NCBI RefSeq assembly: GCF_035046485.1
Contig: NC_085138.1
Location: 429,523,265 to 429,587,264 of the forward strand
DNA from: Aedes albopictus
Lineage: Eukaryota > Arthropoda > Insecta > Diptera > Culicidae
Direction: 5' to 3'
DNA: 64,000 nucleotides
Part shown: piece by piece, positions 42,593-55,807 of the stretch
Layout: the number at the start of each line of letters is the position of its first letter
Numbering within the stretch: position 1 is the stretch's first letter
Translations under genes and position numbers: made by a program
Notes under the pieces: generated by a model
What the model was told of the DNA's origin: nothing
Databases searched by the model: none
What the model saw: only the letters and a program-made list of their open reading frames with translations

Positions 42593-43864
42593 GTTCATTC
42601 TATTACTTTTCATTTTAGTTCATTTTATTCTACAAACAATGTCAATCGAAGAGGGTATTTAGCTTAGAGGGTGCAAAAGGTCGGTTCAAGACTCTCCCTT
42701 CATCTTATTTTTTTTTTATAAAATCGCTACTGCAATGGTTTTGTAATGGTAATAATTCTGTAAAATTCCCACATTCATCATCCATCGCCTCCAATCAATC
42801 TCCCGCCATTTGTCATCCACCAGCACCACTTTAAACGTGGCAACCAATAAATCTATCCCCACGTAAACGTCTATCAATTCATTGTTTGTGCCATTGCAAA
42901 GAACAATACTCGCACTAGTGGATACCAGTCGGGTACTTTTCTCGGCTCGATTTCCACTGCTTGAGCTTGTGGAATTTGTCAAAGCATTTTTTAACTTGTC
43001 GTCCTTATCGCAGCCTACCCTACTACCTAGAACCCACTTGCAACGGAAACCAATTCCTGCACGGCCCAACCGCATATTTCATCCGCCTGATGTGTGAGCC
43101 GGCCAGCCGAGCTGGTTCGAGTCGCAGCAGAAGGAGAAACCAAACACTTCACTAGCTGTAGGAAAGTGGTTGTTGTCGGTACCTACGGTGAAAGCATTTT
43201 ACTTTATGGTATTTGAGGTCTCTCAGCAGGGCTTTCCTTGTTCTCGATGTGTAAGGGAAAACTGGCCGGCCGTCATCCATTCTTGAGCCGGCATTCCGTC
43301 ATGTAGGTATGGAGGTAGGTGGGATTGTTGGCAGGAAGCTACTCGCAGATCGTGCGGCTTAGGACAAAAAGCGTGTGAAAGCTCTGCACGACTAGGCTTT
43401 TTGTTGCGGTAAGAGCCAAAAGATCCATTGCGCGTTCTGCTAAAAACCATTGTGAGTTTGAGCAGTGGGAAAAAAGAGGTGCTAAATAGTGCGCTTCATA
43501 TCCGTTCCATCCCAAGCCTCGGGGCTTAGCATTCACTGAGAAAATAGTATTCAACGGTGGAGCCTACAAATGAGTTGAGACGCCAAAAGCGCACACATAA
43601 CTCCAGAATGCAGCTGATGTTCACCACAACAGAGAACTGAAATGCCACCAAACCAGCCAACAAGGAAAGGCCCACTGCTCCAAAGATGAAAATGCGTAAA
43701 TCCGCTTATGCCAGATCCACTACTGCATTGAACGGGATGGAACGGTCCGGTTTTTATGCAAAACCCTTCTGTCTGTGACTGCACACAATGGCTAGATATG
43801 TGCTTGTAAGCGCGAACTCACAGTCGTACAAATCTTGGTGGGATGTTTGTTAGTTGCTGCCTAT
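42593..43864. other. Mostly unique sequence, no gene confirmed
   Basis: A minus-strand ATG frame of 119 codons (43075-42716) is GC-richer than its neighbours, but it runs into repeat sequence at its 3' end, has no recognised domain and no promoter or splice evidence. The rest shows no signal. Confidence 0.3.
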
Positions 43865-44450
43865 CCCGAGCAGAAGGGAATAACAACAGCATAAGAAAAT
43901 GTGTTATTTTGGCAACATAACTTAGTAATGAAATAAGTTATTTTCATGTTATTAACATAACAAATTATGTTATAAACTTGGCTGTCATAAGCGGCAAAAT
44001 AATATTGCATCTTGCTTTGCTTCATAGATTACCGTGCAAATGTTCAATCGTCTAAAACATTTGTTCACACGTCAAACACAAAGGAAAGTAGCATGTAAAC
44101 AAACCGATTATTCCATGCACCACCCAAAAAGTGTAACCAACGTTTAAAATTTCTAGCAGTGAAACGAACCAATGTATGCTGAAACTGGTGGGAACATATT
44201 GTGGTGTGACAAAAAATTTCTGCAGGGGGTCGAATACGGTGCAAAAAAAGCAATAAAAATCATAACAAAAATATGTTCCTGCAAGGCCAATTTTATAACA
44301 TGTTTTGTTAGTTCGGTAACAACATAATAACAATGAATTTTGGAAATATTTCAATAACAAATGTTGTTATTTTAAAGTTATTGATAACAATCCGAAAGCA
44401 AAATTAGTTATGATCTCAAACTAATAACAAAGTAAGTAATAATGCTAGGG
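43865..44450. repeat. CCCGAGCAGAAG-type element, AACAA/TTGTTA-rich
   Basis: Left end CCCGAGCAGAAGGGAATAAC, then many TAACA/TGTTAT motifs. The matching right end is not obvious before 44450, where repeat A sequence resumes. Confidence 0.5.
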
Positions 44451-44518
44451 TCTTGTTCCATTTGGGCAGGTGTACCTATTTTTGGCACTTGCCGCTGTAA
44501 CTAAACCAATTTTATACA

Positions 44519-44868
44519 GGCGAAACTGGAAGCATTTCCTCACTTTTTGGTTTTTGATTTTTTATTAAATAACGCAGCAATATTTTCAAAATCGGTTTTC
44601 GTGCACATGTAGAGTATGGATCAAGGTATCTTCTGATTTTTTTTTGTAGTGAAAAATGTTTTTCGTTTTTGCAAAAACCATTTTTGAATAAAATTTCACA
44701 AAAAAATGGTTTCTGTAAAAATGGAAAACATTATCCATCTCAAAAAAATTCAGAAGATACTTTGATCCATACTCTACATGTGCACGAAAACCGATTTTGA
44801 AAATATTGCTTCGTTATTTAATAAAAAATCAAAAACCGAAAAAATGAGAAAATGCTTCCAGTTTCGCC
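44519..44868. mobile_element. 350-bp foldback with about 130-bp arms
   Basis: GGCGAAACTGGAAGCATTT... at 44519 is mirrored to 44868. Arms include CGGTTTTCGTGCACATGTAG and ATCTTCTGATTTTTTTTTG. Inserted in a repeat-A relative (44465-44940). Confidence 0.88.
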
Positions 44869-44939
44869 TTAATTGGCACACGGTGAGTTACGTACAGTAT
44901 CTAACCCTATTCCCAAATTTAACCTTAGTAAGGTCTTGG

Positions 44940-45440
44940 GGTCTTTTTTGACCTTTTTCAAATTTCAATTCTCTGTAGCTTTTCTTTAACGAATCCTAGC
45001 AATCTGAAATTTTCTGACAATTATTTTTTCGCGGAAATAAACCTTTCCCAAAAATCAAAAGCATTGAATGACCCCTAGGGGCGCTCCCATAAAAAAAGTT
45101 ACAAATAAGACCCTGGGGTCATTTTTGACCCCAAACTTTGGACAGCTCGCAAAAATCAGTGGCTTGACCGATTTTGGATCTCTTTGGCTCAAATGAAAGG
45201 GGCACAAGTCTAGTTTTCAAAACATCCGGAGAAATCCGGATTCGGTCACTGTGGCCACCGGGAACCTGCTTCAACTGAAAAATGCCGCTTTTGAGACCCT
45301 AACTTTGGAAAGCTATAACTTTGCAACCAAACAAGTAATCAGGACCGTCCAAGGGTCGTTGGAAAGGTATTCACGTGGACTTTGATTATAGACATTAATA
45401 TTTACTAATTATTGAGAACCGGTTCCGGAAATCCGGAACA
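44940..45440. repeat. Repeat region with GGGTCATTTTTGACCCC
   Basis: Contains the palindrome GGGGTCATTTTTGACCCC near 45116 and CCGGAGAAATCCGG-like sequence; resembles a common mosquito repeat; no gene. Confidence 0.4.
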
Positions 45441-45737
45441 TCCGAAATATTAGTTTTCATCATTGCTATGTGGTTGAAAATCCACAAATGTATTCCCTTT
45501 ATGCATTTTATTGCATTACTTCTCTGCACGCTTCACTGAAATGAGACACATATTGTTTAAGACCATTTTTGAAGCGTTCTGGGCAGGTCTGGTTAACGCA
45601 GAACGGGTTACAGGGACTCCGGAAGGTGGTCAATTGGGTAACGACAATGAACTTCGTAAAGTTTTCGCTCCAAAATCCGGCGCCACATGGTGCAACCTTC
45701 ATATCTGTTGTTCTTGTGATACACAAAGAGATTGAAA

Positions 45738-45990
45738 GTCATCTTCTTCTTCTTCTTGGCGTAACATCCCCACTGGAAAAAATCCTGCTTCTCAGCATAA
45801 GTGTTTTATGTGCACTTCTTCTAGTATACTGAAAGTTTTCTCTACCAATCTAGTTTACATATGTACATCATGTGGCAGGCACAAAGATACTATATGCGCA
45901 TGGGAGTAAGAGTAATTTCCCTTACGAAAAGTTCCTAGGCCAACCGTTTAATCGAGCCCGTCACCCTCAGCATGGTCATGCTAAATGCCT
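45738..45990 (-). mobile_element. tRNA-related SINE, degraded
   Basis: Minus-strand tRNA-like head near 45990 (GACCATGCTGAGGGTGACG, then B-box-like GGCTCGATT), tail (AAG)n toward 45738. Family shared with 1180-1420. Confidence 0.5.
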
Positions 45991-46640
45991 TTGGGGCCAG
46001 CTATGGTTATAGCGGCCCCAAATGAATAGTCATATTGGTTCCACGTGGTCACCGGAGTGGCCACCGGAGCAATCCATATTGTATTACTCTCAGATTATTA
46101 CAATAAATGTAGGCTTTTGACGGCTCAATTTTTATTATTTATCGTAACTGTAATGTTCTGGTATAGAAATGAACAAATGATGATCTCGATCTTTTTAGGC
46201 CACTAGAGTGACCACCGGAGTAACCCCAATTGTGTTACTTCCATTTTCTGCAACAAAAGTAGGCATTCGGAAGGTCACCATACTGTCGTGAGCGCTATTC
46301 AAAATTTTGACTTTCTTGTATATGCCTCGAAAATAATAAAACTATAATATTTCTGCCAGATTATGATGCAAGATTTTGTCATTATCTACCGATGCGTGAT
46401 AATGTTTGCACAATCGAACAAATAGGGTTTGTACGATGGTGGTAACATTATCACGCATTCGGTTGCATCTACGAAAGAAAAGTAAAATAATGACCGATAG
46501 ATTTTTAGGTGAACAACTAAAAAGGAGCCAAAATTGTCATAGGTAAGTGACTGCAGAATAACGACAACATAGCATAACATTATCAGTTCCGGGTGTATGA
46601 TGGTATTCGAGAGATTCCATAAAAACTGGAGATTCCAAAA
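45991..46640. other. Repeat-like, no gene
   Basis: CACCGGAGTGGCCACCGGAG and a diverged second copy near 46205; otherwise nothing recognised. Confidence 0.35.
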
Positions 46641-49010
46641 TAAAAATACCGGAAATTCATGAGGCAGTTACACCTAGAATTTTACCAGGACTTCCACTAG
46701 GAATTACTTTTGGTGTTGCAAATATGATCACGTTTCTTTGCACATTATAAAAAACAAAGATGAAGAACTGATGAGGTTTCATACCTGTTGGAGGAAGTGT
46801 TGTTGAAAATTGCTCTATTCCAGCGGCTTTTTTCATCTCCGGTGAAAATAAAAAAAAATCCTTCGGGAGCTCCCATGATTATTGCTATAGGAGTTTCACT
46901 TGGCATTCCGGCAGAATTTCTCTCACATAGTTCAAACAAGGATCGAGAATCGAGGATATCTCGAAAGATTGAAAATATAACTAAGGATTCTCTCCATAAC
47001 GTCTAGAAGTTGCCCCGGAAATTCGTTCGCCGGTAGTAATGTTTTGAACTAAGAACTGAAGTTACAACGGAAATGCCTCTAGGAGTTTCTCAGGAAAATC
47101 CTCTAGGAGTTCCGTTTCGAATTCTCGTAGGAGTTCCAAATAGACTTTCTCTAGGAGTTCCACTAATTGTTTATTTTTTCTACCTCCATTAATTATTTCT
47201 TTGGTAGATCCACTGGGAATTCCTCTAGGAGTTCCTGTCAGAGTTTCACTGGCAATTCTGCTCAAAGTTTCCACGGAAGTACTTCCAGTTACAGAGAAAG
47301 TTTCACTCGAAGATCCTCTGTGAATACTTGTGGGACCCCCTCCGCTAATATCCAGAATTAGTAGTAGTTGATCCACCTTGAATCCGTCCAGCAAATACAC
47401 CGTGGATTCCTTCAGTACATTCACTGGAACTCCTCTAAGACTTCGACCAGAAATTCTTCTAGGAGTTACAGCAAGAATCCACTAGGGATTCGTTAAGGAG
47501 TTCCAAAGAGAATTTCTGTAGGAGTTGCATCGATTATTTCTCGAAGTTCCATCGGGAAGTTTGACAAGAGTTTTATCTGGAATTTTTCTGGTAATTTTTC
47601 TCGAAATTCCACCGAAAATCTCTTCAGAAATTGTTCTAAAAGTTCCAAAGAGAATTTCCCCAAGAATTCCTCAAAATACTTCTCTATGTGTTCCACCACA
47701 AATTTCCACTAGGAGATAAACTTTTAATCCCTAGAGAAATTCTGTCAAGAATTCCTTGAAAGTTTAATTCACAGGAGATACTTTCCTAACAGTAGTACCG
47801 TCGAGGATACTTGTGGAAATTTCTTTTCAAAATAACTTTGGAAAATCCTCTAGGAACTCCTCTAAGAATTTCTCTAAGTAATTACTTTTGAAGTTCCACC
47901 ATCCATTTCTGCAGGAATTCCATCGAAAATTTCTCTGCAAGTTTCACTATATAGTGCTTTAAAATTTCCGCAGAAAATTCAGCGGAAAGTCTACTAGGAG
48001 TTCCATTGGAAATTCATCTAGGCAGCATCAATTTAACACGTAATACATAAATCTTAATTTTCGTACCCTCCCCACCCCTCCGTGACGCATTTTCTTGTGT
48101 GAAAATCTAGAGTTCCACTCTAATTTTTCTTAGATTTTCACCGTAAATTTGTTAAGAAGTTTAACCGGAAATTTTTCTGAGAGATCCATCAGCTTCCAAG
48201 AGTTTTGCTGTGAATAACTGTAGGAGCTTTGCAACACAAATGCTTCGTGAATTCCACTAGCTCCTCCTGAAATTCCTCTTGAATTTACAATAGTTCCATC
48301 GGATATTCCTCTAGATTTTATAGTAGGTACACTCAGAGGAGTTTCACCAAGAAATCCTCTAGAAGTGCCACCAAATGCCCAATGTTTCTGGTTTATAGTT
48401 TCTATGGATGCTCCACATGGAATTCTTCAAAGACTTTTATTCGATTTTTTTTGGGATTTTCATCGGGAATCCCTCTAAGATTTCCTATCGAAAATCATCA
48501 AGGAGCTTTACCGGGAAATTAGGTAAAAAAAAATACCAGGCGTTACACCAGTAATTCTACCAAAAGATAATTTTATTATTTTTTCAATTAAAAAAAACAC
48601 TAACAAAAACAGTTCCACCAGGAACCATACTAACAAACGTAGCTGCATAGCATCTTGTAGAACAAACGCCTTTGGATGAATGCTCTTTAAGCTCTTTTAC
48701 AGCAAAAATGTTAGTTGGGAATTCCTCAAGGACTTCCACTGGAATTGTCCTAAGAGTTCCACCCGTAATTCCTCTAGGGTTTCTACTAAGAATCTTTCAT
48801 AAATTTCCCATAAGTTCCGAAAGAGATCGACCCGACAATTCCTTCAATAGATTCTCCGGGAAACTCTTAGATAAATTATCCGCGGAAATTTTAGATGATT
48901 TATCAATGAATTCCTCAAGGAGAGATAGCCGGTTTGAAAAATTCTAAGTGCATCTCTGGAGAAATTTCTGGTGAAGCTTTTGGAGTAATTCTCAGTATAA
49001 CTTCGATTTC
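46640..49010. repeat. 2.4-kb degenerate CTAGGAGTTCC-GGAATTCCT tract
   Basis: Dozens of variants of TCTAGGAGTTCC alternating with GGAAATTCCTCT; period irregular (roughly 24-36). Short frames inside are artefacts. Confidence 0.75.
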
Positions 49011-49252
49011 TAAAGCACGGAAAACTTCATTTTCTAAAGTACGGAATCATTGTATAATCAATTCTTTGATCACAAAGAACCAAATGACAGATTGGTTTCT
49101 CACACTTTGCACCTCAAGTGTGAAACACAATATGAGATCCGCTGCTAAATGTCTACTTATGCTGTAAAACAGTTTATCTGGTGACCATGGCTTGGAAAGA
49201 TCGAGATCATCTTTGATCTTTGAACGAACTTTGGTCTGGCTTGCATAATAAA

Positions 49253-49332
49253 TTCAGGCGTTCGATTTGAATAGGTTCTAAGTTAGCTGTGATTCCTATG
49301 TAGATTCGACCTATTCAAATCGAACGCCAGAA
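49253..49332. mobile_element. 80-bp hairpin, arms TTCAGGCGTTCGATTTGAAT
   Basis: Arms TTCAGGCGTTCGATTTGAAT(AGG) and complement around a short loop. Confidence 0.7.
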
Positions 49333-49692
49333 TTGGCCTACGAATTTATTTTCTTGGCTCCAACGTTTGGACCTCAATTTGTAATCTTCACAGTCAACAA
49401 AACAAGCGATTAGAGCACATCAAAAATCATTGCTAGTTATTATATAAAATTGATTGAAAATTTTTCGTTGAGAAAAATACAAAATGAAAAAACTTCTAAT
49501 AATATAAGATGTACAAAGCATGGCTCACTGTACCCCACCCACAAAAACGATACGAGTGCCTCGGGTGGGGCAGTTGACCAACTAACAAATTTCATAATAG
49601 ACCGTTAAATTGATGTACGATTGAAATTATCAGTGTTACGTCTGTTTCTCTGTGCTAGCAGGCTACCGTTGTAATGAAATGACAATTACAAA

Positions 49693-49793
49693 TAGAGTAA
49701 ATCGCCAATTGTTGCACACCTCATAACAAAAGCATAAAGTGTGGAACAAAATTGGCAAGTTTTTAAGGTGTGCAATAATTGGCGCTTTTCCCT
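49693..49793. mobile_element. 101-bp hairpin, arms AATCGCCAATTGTTGCACAC
   Basis: Arms TCGCCAATTGTTGCACACCT / AGGTGTGCAATAATTGGCG. Confidence 0.7.
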
Positions 49794-50632
49794 ACAATTA
49801 CAAAATAATAAAAATCGGTTCAGTGGTTAAAACAATGCTAGACCTAAAGCTTGGAACACATAGCGTTCTTTCCGTCGAGGTATGAGTTTTTTTACAGTTT
49901 TCCCATGGGAAATCTGTCAAACTACTGTCAGTCACGCACACGCAAATGCATGCATTGTGTGGGGCACTTAATCCTAATGACAAATTAAAAAATAATTATG
50001 AGTCTGAGTATGTGTGATGAACTACAAACTCATCAAGTAAAACAACATTCTGAGGTCCACTATATCGAATTTCTAATGAATAGCAACGAATATGCGTAAA
50101 TAAATACTAGAAAAGGAACATGAAATAGTTCAAAATTATCGAAGTGTTTATAAAATAAAAAAATGAAAAGCTCGATTAGTCCCAATTTGAGGAACCAATT
50201 AGATCATACACACGGTATGCTGTAAACAAAATCTCGAATGATGTAGTTTTAATTTCAAAACTTGTTATTGTTGTGCTATTGTTTACTAAATATTTGTACA
50301 CTCTCAATAGTATAATAATAACGAAATTTGTTCCATAACAAAACATATGATTGAAATATTATTTTATGGGTATTTTATCAATAGCTTGATCATAAAAAAA
50401 AGATTGTCAAACAAAACATGTTATGGAAAACTAATGCCTTGATAAGTTAATAGTAACAAAACAAGATATAAAAACAAATTATGTGATATGATAGTTATTA
50501 GTTTGATATTCCCCTCTGCTCGGGATGCATTGCATATTCTAGGACTGTAGATCAATAATTAAAGTCACTCTAGCATTTGAAATGTTATATTATCGTTTCA
50601 TTTCGAATAGTGAAAATTATTGAAAACTAGCT
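49794..50632. other. AT-rich, element remnant, no gene
   Basis: Right end of a CCCGAGCAGAGG-type element (ends 50524) preceded by TTGTTAT-rich sequence; left end not found. Confidence 0.4.
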
Positions 50633-50830
50633 CTCCCGACAAACTTTGTATTGTCATTGTATATTGGGGACCGTTCATAAAACACATAGTCATTGAAGGG
50701 GTGGAAGGAGTGGCGGTGTTTGGGTAAAGACCACGGTCCTTACAAATTTAAATGGTTTATGGACAGCCCCTTGTAATGGTGTGACAACTGTTGAGTTCAT
50801 TTCAGCACCACACTCTAATATCTCTACTAG
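50633..50830 (+). repeat. CTAGCTGTCCCGGCAAACTT repeat, copy 2, with nested MITE
   Basis: CTAGCTCTCCCGACAAACTT start; MITE 50666-50770 (GGGGACCGTTCATAAAACAC / TTATGGACAGCCCC) interrupts; host repeat resumes with GTGACAACTGTTGAG. Confidence 0.6.
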
Positions 50831-51900
50831 CTAAATGATGGGTCTTTGATAACGATTTTGTTGTCTAAAACAAGTCATGTACTTTCGATAATAAATATTA
50901 TCTAAACCATGCATGACTACGAATTAGAAAGCAGAGTACTGTGATTGGTAAGTAAGTCGTTTATTTTATTGAAGCATTTGTAACATCATTTATGAAATCG
51001 ACATCTGGAATTTCATATTTAGTAGATACAGTGATTGAGCCTCGTGAGTGCAAATATCTCAGTGGGTGATAGAGGCGAAAAAAATAATGTTCTCAAACGT
51101 TTCGTAGTTATTGAAATTCTCATGTTTTGACTATGTTTATCTCAAACTTATCGTAGTTTTTCAACCTTTAAATTGTTAATCTTTCTATTATTATTTTTTT
51201 TATCAAATACAACACATTTAGTTTTTTTGAGCGAAAGAGCTCAACAGTGGTGTCTTTTAATTTATTTTTGCCAAATACATATATTTGAAAAAGTGTGTAA
51301 TAATTTTGAACTCTCTTTAAGGTAGAGTCGCCTTTAAATTCGTCCTTTGTCAACAAACTTCTAGCTCTTATCGTTTTCAGATTCTCTAATTAGCATTTGA
51401 ATATTCAGTACATCAGTCTTATACTTGCAGTTTACTTACTTCTGCCATTGCATTGCAGCTTAGTTGCCATTAGTTAGCATACAAAATGCCATTCAAAAAT
51501 CTCAAGCTATTATGAGGTGGTTGTAATTAATTTCTCAAAAAAGCAAAACCCTAGAATGCCGTTCCTCAGAAAGTCGTTCTTCAGAATAGGACATTTTTAA
51601 TAATCGTTTCCCTTTTTTTAATATCGGGAATACATTCGAGTAACAATGACACTTTCCCCAGTGATAGGATGTGCTATGTTTACCTATTATAGAATGGAAG
51701 ATCAATTAAGCCTTCGAGTCTCTTCCGTTTGAACACTAGTCTAATCACTATTTTAGTCTCATGTTATTTCAGCCTTTCGATGCATTAAGCCTTTTGTAGC
51801 TGCAGCCTTTTGTACGTAACCCTGCGAATGACTGTGCTGTTTTGTAACGTAATCAATAGCAGTCGATCTGCAATGACCACTTCGGGATACTTGGGCTCTC
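50831..51900. other. AT-rich, no gene seen
   Basis: No repeat ends, RNA or coding signal recognised. Confidence 0.4.
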
Positions 51901-52627
51901 AAGCCACCTCAAGCTGAGTATCCAATGTTCTCCGAAAAAAAAACAGAGATGGTTATCTTTTCTAAAAAACACAAACCGGCTAAGTTTCCGCTCCATTTGA
52001 TGGGTAGGGCAATCACTCATAGCACGTCTTCTCAATATCTCGGCGTCTGGTTCGACTCCAAATGCACCTGGGGGAAGCACATTGTGAATCTGGTACAAAA
52101 GTGCCAAAAGCGAATCAATTTTATGCGAACTAGAACCGGAACATGGTGGGGAGTGCACCCGCAAGATCTGATCAGGCTGCACCAAACAACCATTCTCATT
52201 CTGTCGGTTTTAGAATACGGTAGCTTTTGTTTTCAATCCGCGGTGAAAACACACTTGCTGAAGTCTCAACGGGTTCAGTACCGTTATCTTCGGATCGCGT
52301 TAGTTTGCATGAACTCGACTCATACAATGAGTTTGGAGGTTCTTACTGGTGTACAGCCTCTGGCAGACCGCTTTGGGGATTTGTCGTTCCGGTTTCTCTT
52401 CCGATGCGAGGTTGTAAATCCGCTCGTTTATGAATACTACTGGTACATGATGCTGGAGGTAAGCCCATCTCCGGTTAACACCAATCGTGACAGCTTCTCA
52501 GACTTGGAAAGTCTATAAAGGATGAGATCACCGGTATACCTGAATCTTTTCATTCCGTAGGTGTTCCATAAAATATTGCAAGTAAGTTAAGTAAGTAAGT
52601 CAGTAAGGGCATCTTAAGTTCAAGTAC

Positions 52628-52890
52628 TGACGATCAAAATGTGATATTGGTTTGTTTGAGATAAGAGGTAAAAGTACTGAAAATAATAGCAAAAAATTTG
52701 TTCTTGAACCATCTAACCAATAGCAAAATATGATATTTGAAGATCAATCAAATAGCTCACTGCTATTGGTTAGATCTTACCAAGAGCTAAATGTGCTATG
52801 ATGATGATGTTCCAGGAGTAAAATTGAGATATTATTTTCAGTACTTTTACCTCTTATCTCAAACAAACAAATATCACTTTTTGATCTTCA
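52628..52890. mobile_element. 263-bp foldback MITE with about 60-bp arms
   Basis: Arms TGACGATCAAAATGTGATAT... through GAGATAAGAGGTAAAAGTAC and complement; lies between RT and RNase H remnants. Confidence 0.85.
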
Positions 52891-53297
52891 TATCAAAATA
52901 TGCTATTATTGTGTTTTTTTTTTCTCTGCTCGGAATGGCCTCCAAAGTAGCCATTTTATAAAAATAGTAACTTAAAAATGATTTTAAAAATTTTTATTGT
53001 ATGCGCTATTCCTCGTTGCCACTAGCTACTCAGCGACATTCATTTTTGACAATCAAGTTAATTTTTATATGAAAACGGCTACTTTGTAACGGCTATCTAA
53101 GTAACCGGTAGAATACAAGTAGCCGGTAAATCCACAATACGTTAGCACCTTTTCAAGCACCTGAACATACTTTATTTTTACCGACAGTCTAAGCTCTCTG
53201 GGGGCTGTTCGGTCGATGAAAGTGATGATGCACTCAGCGTACTTCCTGGAAGGAATACGCCAAGTTTCGAGTGCTTTGTTCAATCGCTCATACACTA

Positions 53298-53550
53298 CAC
53301 AGATCGAAAAAAGAATGTAAAATTCTGTGACATATGATGCACATGTTTGGAGCGTGGGATATCACAGAAGTTTACATGACATACCATGTAAAAGTCATAA
53401 AATATCATGTAAACTTCCATTACATGTCATGTAATTCCGCATGACTCTAAGTGTTTACATGACATATAACACAAATTTACATTATATGTCATGTAAACCA
53501 TCATAACATTAAGTTTACATGACCTGTAAATCTCATTATTTTTATCTGTG
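53298..53550. mobile_element. 253-bp TA-flanked MITE rich in TTTACATGACAT
   Basis: Ends CACAGATCGAAAAAAGAATG / ATTTTTATCTGTG, TA on both sides (53296-53297, 53551-53552). TTTACATGACAT and complement recur about seven times. Splits the RNase H domain. Confidence 0.88.
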
Positions 53551-54543
53551 TATTACCATATAACTTGGGTCCTTTCACATTGCTCGATTCCAGGCAATGA
53601 GAAAGCGGGCTCTCTGGCTAAGGTAGGCTAGCGAAGGTGATATTTACAAGCATCAAATCGCCTTCGACGTTTTGTATTGCACTTGCCCGTCAGGAGACCT
53701 TGATCAGCTGGCAACACAAATGGAGAGATGGAGAGACGGGTAGATGGTTGCACTCTATCATTGCACAGGTGTCGAAGAAGCCATGGTTCAAATGGTTAGA
53801 TTTACGCCGTGATTTCATTCGTGTAATGTGTCGGCTGATGTCCGACCAATTTTTGTTAAACGCATATACCTTCCATATTGGGCTCTCGGAAAGCAATCTC
53901 TGTGTCTGTGGCGTGGCTTTCCAGGATATCGAACGTGTCGTATGATGATGCGATGAGTTTCGTAAGGTCAGATCTGAGCTGCATAAAATTCTCCGGGTCC
54001 GAGGAAAACAACACAAACCCGTTAGCAGGTCTTGATTTGGAATACATGAGTCTAATTTATCAGTTTTTGAAACGTGTTGTTCTCAGTATTTGATGAAGTA
54101 CGTTGTTTGTTTTTGTTGTCCGCCATTTGGTTTTCTTGTTTGCCACTGTCTGTCGTTGTCCCCTTCCGTTTGTACTCTTCTTGTCGTTGTCTACCGATTA
54201 AGTACTCTTTTTTTGGGTTCCGTTACAGATCATAACATTTTGTCTTATCAATGTTTTCAGTGTAAGTTAGCAAATAATTTAGTTTAAGATCCCTAAATTC
54301 CTTCTTTCCAATTTTAAATTTTTGTTATCCCTAAACTCGAAACAGCCGCGAATACTATGGATACCCAAACTAACATGTATGTAGGGTATGTGTGCCATCA
54401 GTAATCTCACGCTCCCATATTCATCCTATTCGAAAACAAGCGATTCCGGCACCGATTGATTCCGTTCTTTTTGTTTTCATGCGTGCTCACTTCTAACAAA
54501 AAATACAAAAATATGAAACGAAATAAACAACGCTTCAATCCTT

Positions 54544-55807
54544 CCCGAGCAGAGGAAAATATCAAATTAGTAACTATGAAATCACATAACCTGTTTTTAT
54601 ATCTTGTTTTGTTATTATTTAATTATCAAGACATAGCTTTTCAATAACAAATTTTGTTGAACAATCTAATTTTGTTATAATTTAGCAATTGATATACATT
54701 CAATCAGGTACATTTCAATAACATATTTTGTTGAACTACAAGTTTTGTTATTGTTGTACTATTGATGAACTTATTAACAATAGCACAGCAGTAACAAGTT
54801 TTGAGATCAAAGCAACAATTCGATAATAATTACCTGTCCTTTTGTTTTATTTTTCTTTGCTGGTGTCTTTCGACTCTCGGCTAAGACCTATGTAGATCCA
54901 TCTCGCCCTGTCCTTTTGTTTTGTTTCATTTTTGTATACAGTTAAGACGGAAATTTCTGAACGAATCCTCTGAAAATTCCTTAAATAATATTCGAAAAAA
55001 CACTTCGAAGTTCTGGAGAAAGCCTTCGATACCCTGGACAAGTCTTCAAAAGAACTCCTGGCGCAATCTTCTTAGAAATTCCAAAAGTAATTGTTCTGAG
55101 CTATTATTAGAATTGTTGGTAAAATCTTTTGAAAAACTCCTGCAGAATTCTTCAGAAAAAACTCCTGGATAAATTACCAAAGAAATTTTCAGAGACATCT
55201 AAAGATGAAATTCGGGACAAATAATGACGGGAATTTCTGAAGAAACCCTTGAAGGGATTCTGTTCATAATTCTGGAGGAATTTCTAGAGAAGTCTTTGAA
55301 AAACTGTAAATGATTTCGTGGAAGAACTCTCAAAAAAATTTCTGGAAGTTTTGTTTACATTCTTTTAAAATGATTAATTTATTCTGATTCTGAATATGAA
55401 TATAGTATTTTTCGATCATTTGATACTCATGTTATTGGTGGGTTTGTGAGACATAGTGAATAACTTTAAATAATAAGTATCATAATTTATTTAGTTACGA
55501 TTTTGATACCATAACAAATTATGCTTTCCGATTATTATCAATAACATATTAATATCTAAATTTGTTATTGAAATATTTACCAAATTCACTGTTATTAAGT
55601 TGTTATTGAAACTAACAAAACAAGTTATTAAAATGGTTTTCCAAGAACATTTTTTTGTTATCATATTTGTTATTTTGCCGCTTATGACAGACAAGTTTAT
55701 AACATAATATGTTATGTTAATAACATAAAAATCATCGATTCTATTATTCAGCTATTTTACACAAATAACACAGCTCCTTATGCTGTTGTTATTCCCTTCT
55801 GCTCGGG
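54544..55807. mobile_element. 1264-bp element, ends CCCGAGCAGAGG
   Basis: Ends CCCGAGCAGAGGAAAATATC and (rc) CCCGAGCAGAAGGGAATAAC; interior dense in TAACAA/TTGTTA, with a degenerate GAATTCCT tract at 54935-55350. Confidence 0.75.

Larger units (their letters stand above)
51900..54060 (+). pseudogene. RNase H-bearing LINE (LOA/I-like), interrupted and dead
   Basis: 51925-52518: RT thumb region (KTEMVIFSKKHK, SQYLGVWFDSKCTWGKHI, VLEYGSFCFQSA). 53165-53295: RNase H start with FTDSLSSLGAVRSMK (catalytic D). 53560-53640: WVLSHCSIPGNEKAGSLAK, where family members have KADSLAK, so a catalytic Asp is Gly. 53690-53945: C-terminus GRWLHSIIAQVSKKPWFKWL and the knuckle CVCG...DIERV. Split by MITEs at 52628-52890 and 53298-53550, with stops and frameshifts. 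Confidence 0.87.

Noticed and set aside
47062..47424. A 120-codon minus-strand frame (LLEEFETELLEDFP-like)
   Set aside because: It is translation of the degenerate GGAATTCCT tract.
53065..53295. A 76-codon minus-strand frame
   Set aside because: It is antisense to the LINE RNase H segment (FTDSLSSLGAVR) on the plus strand.
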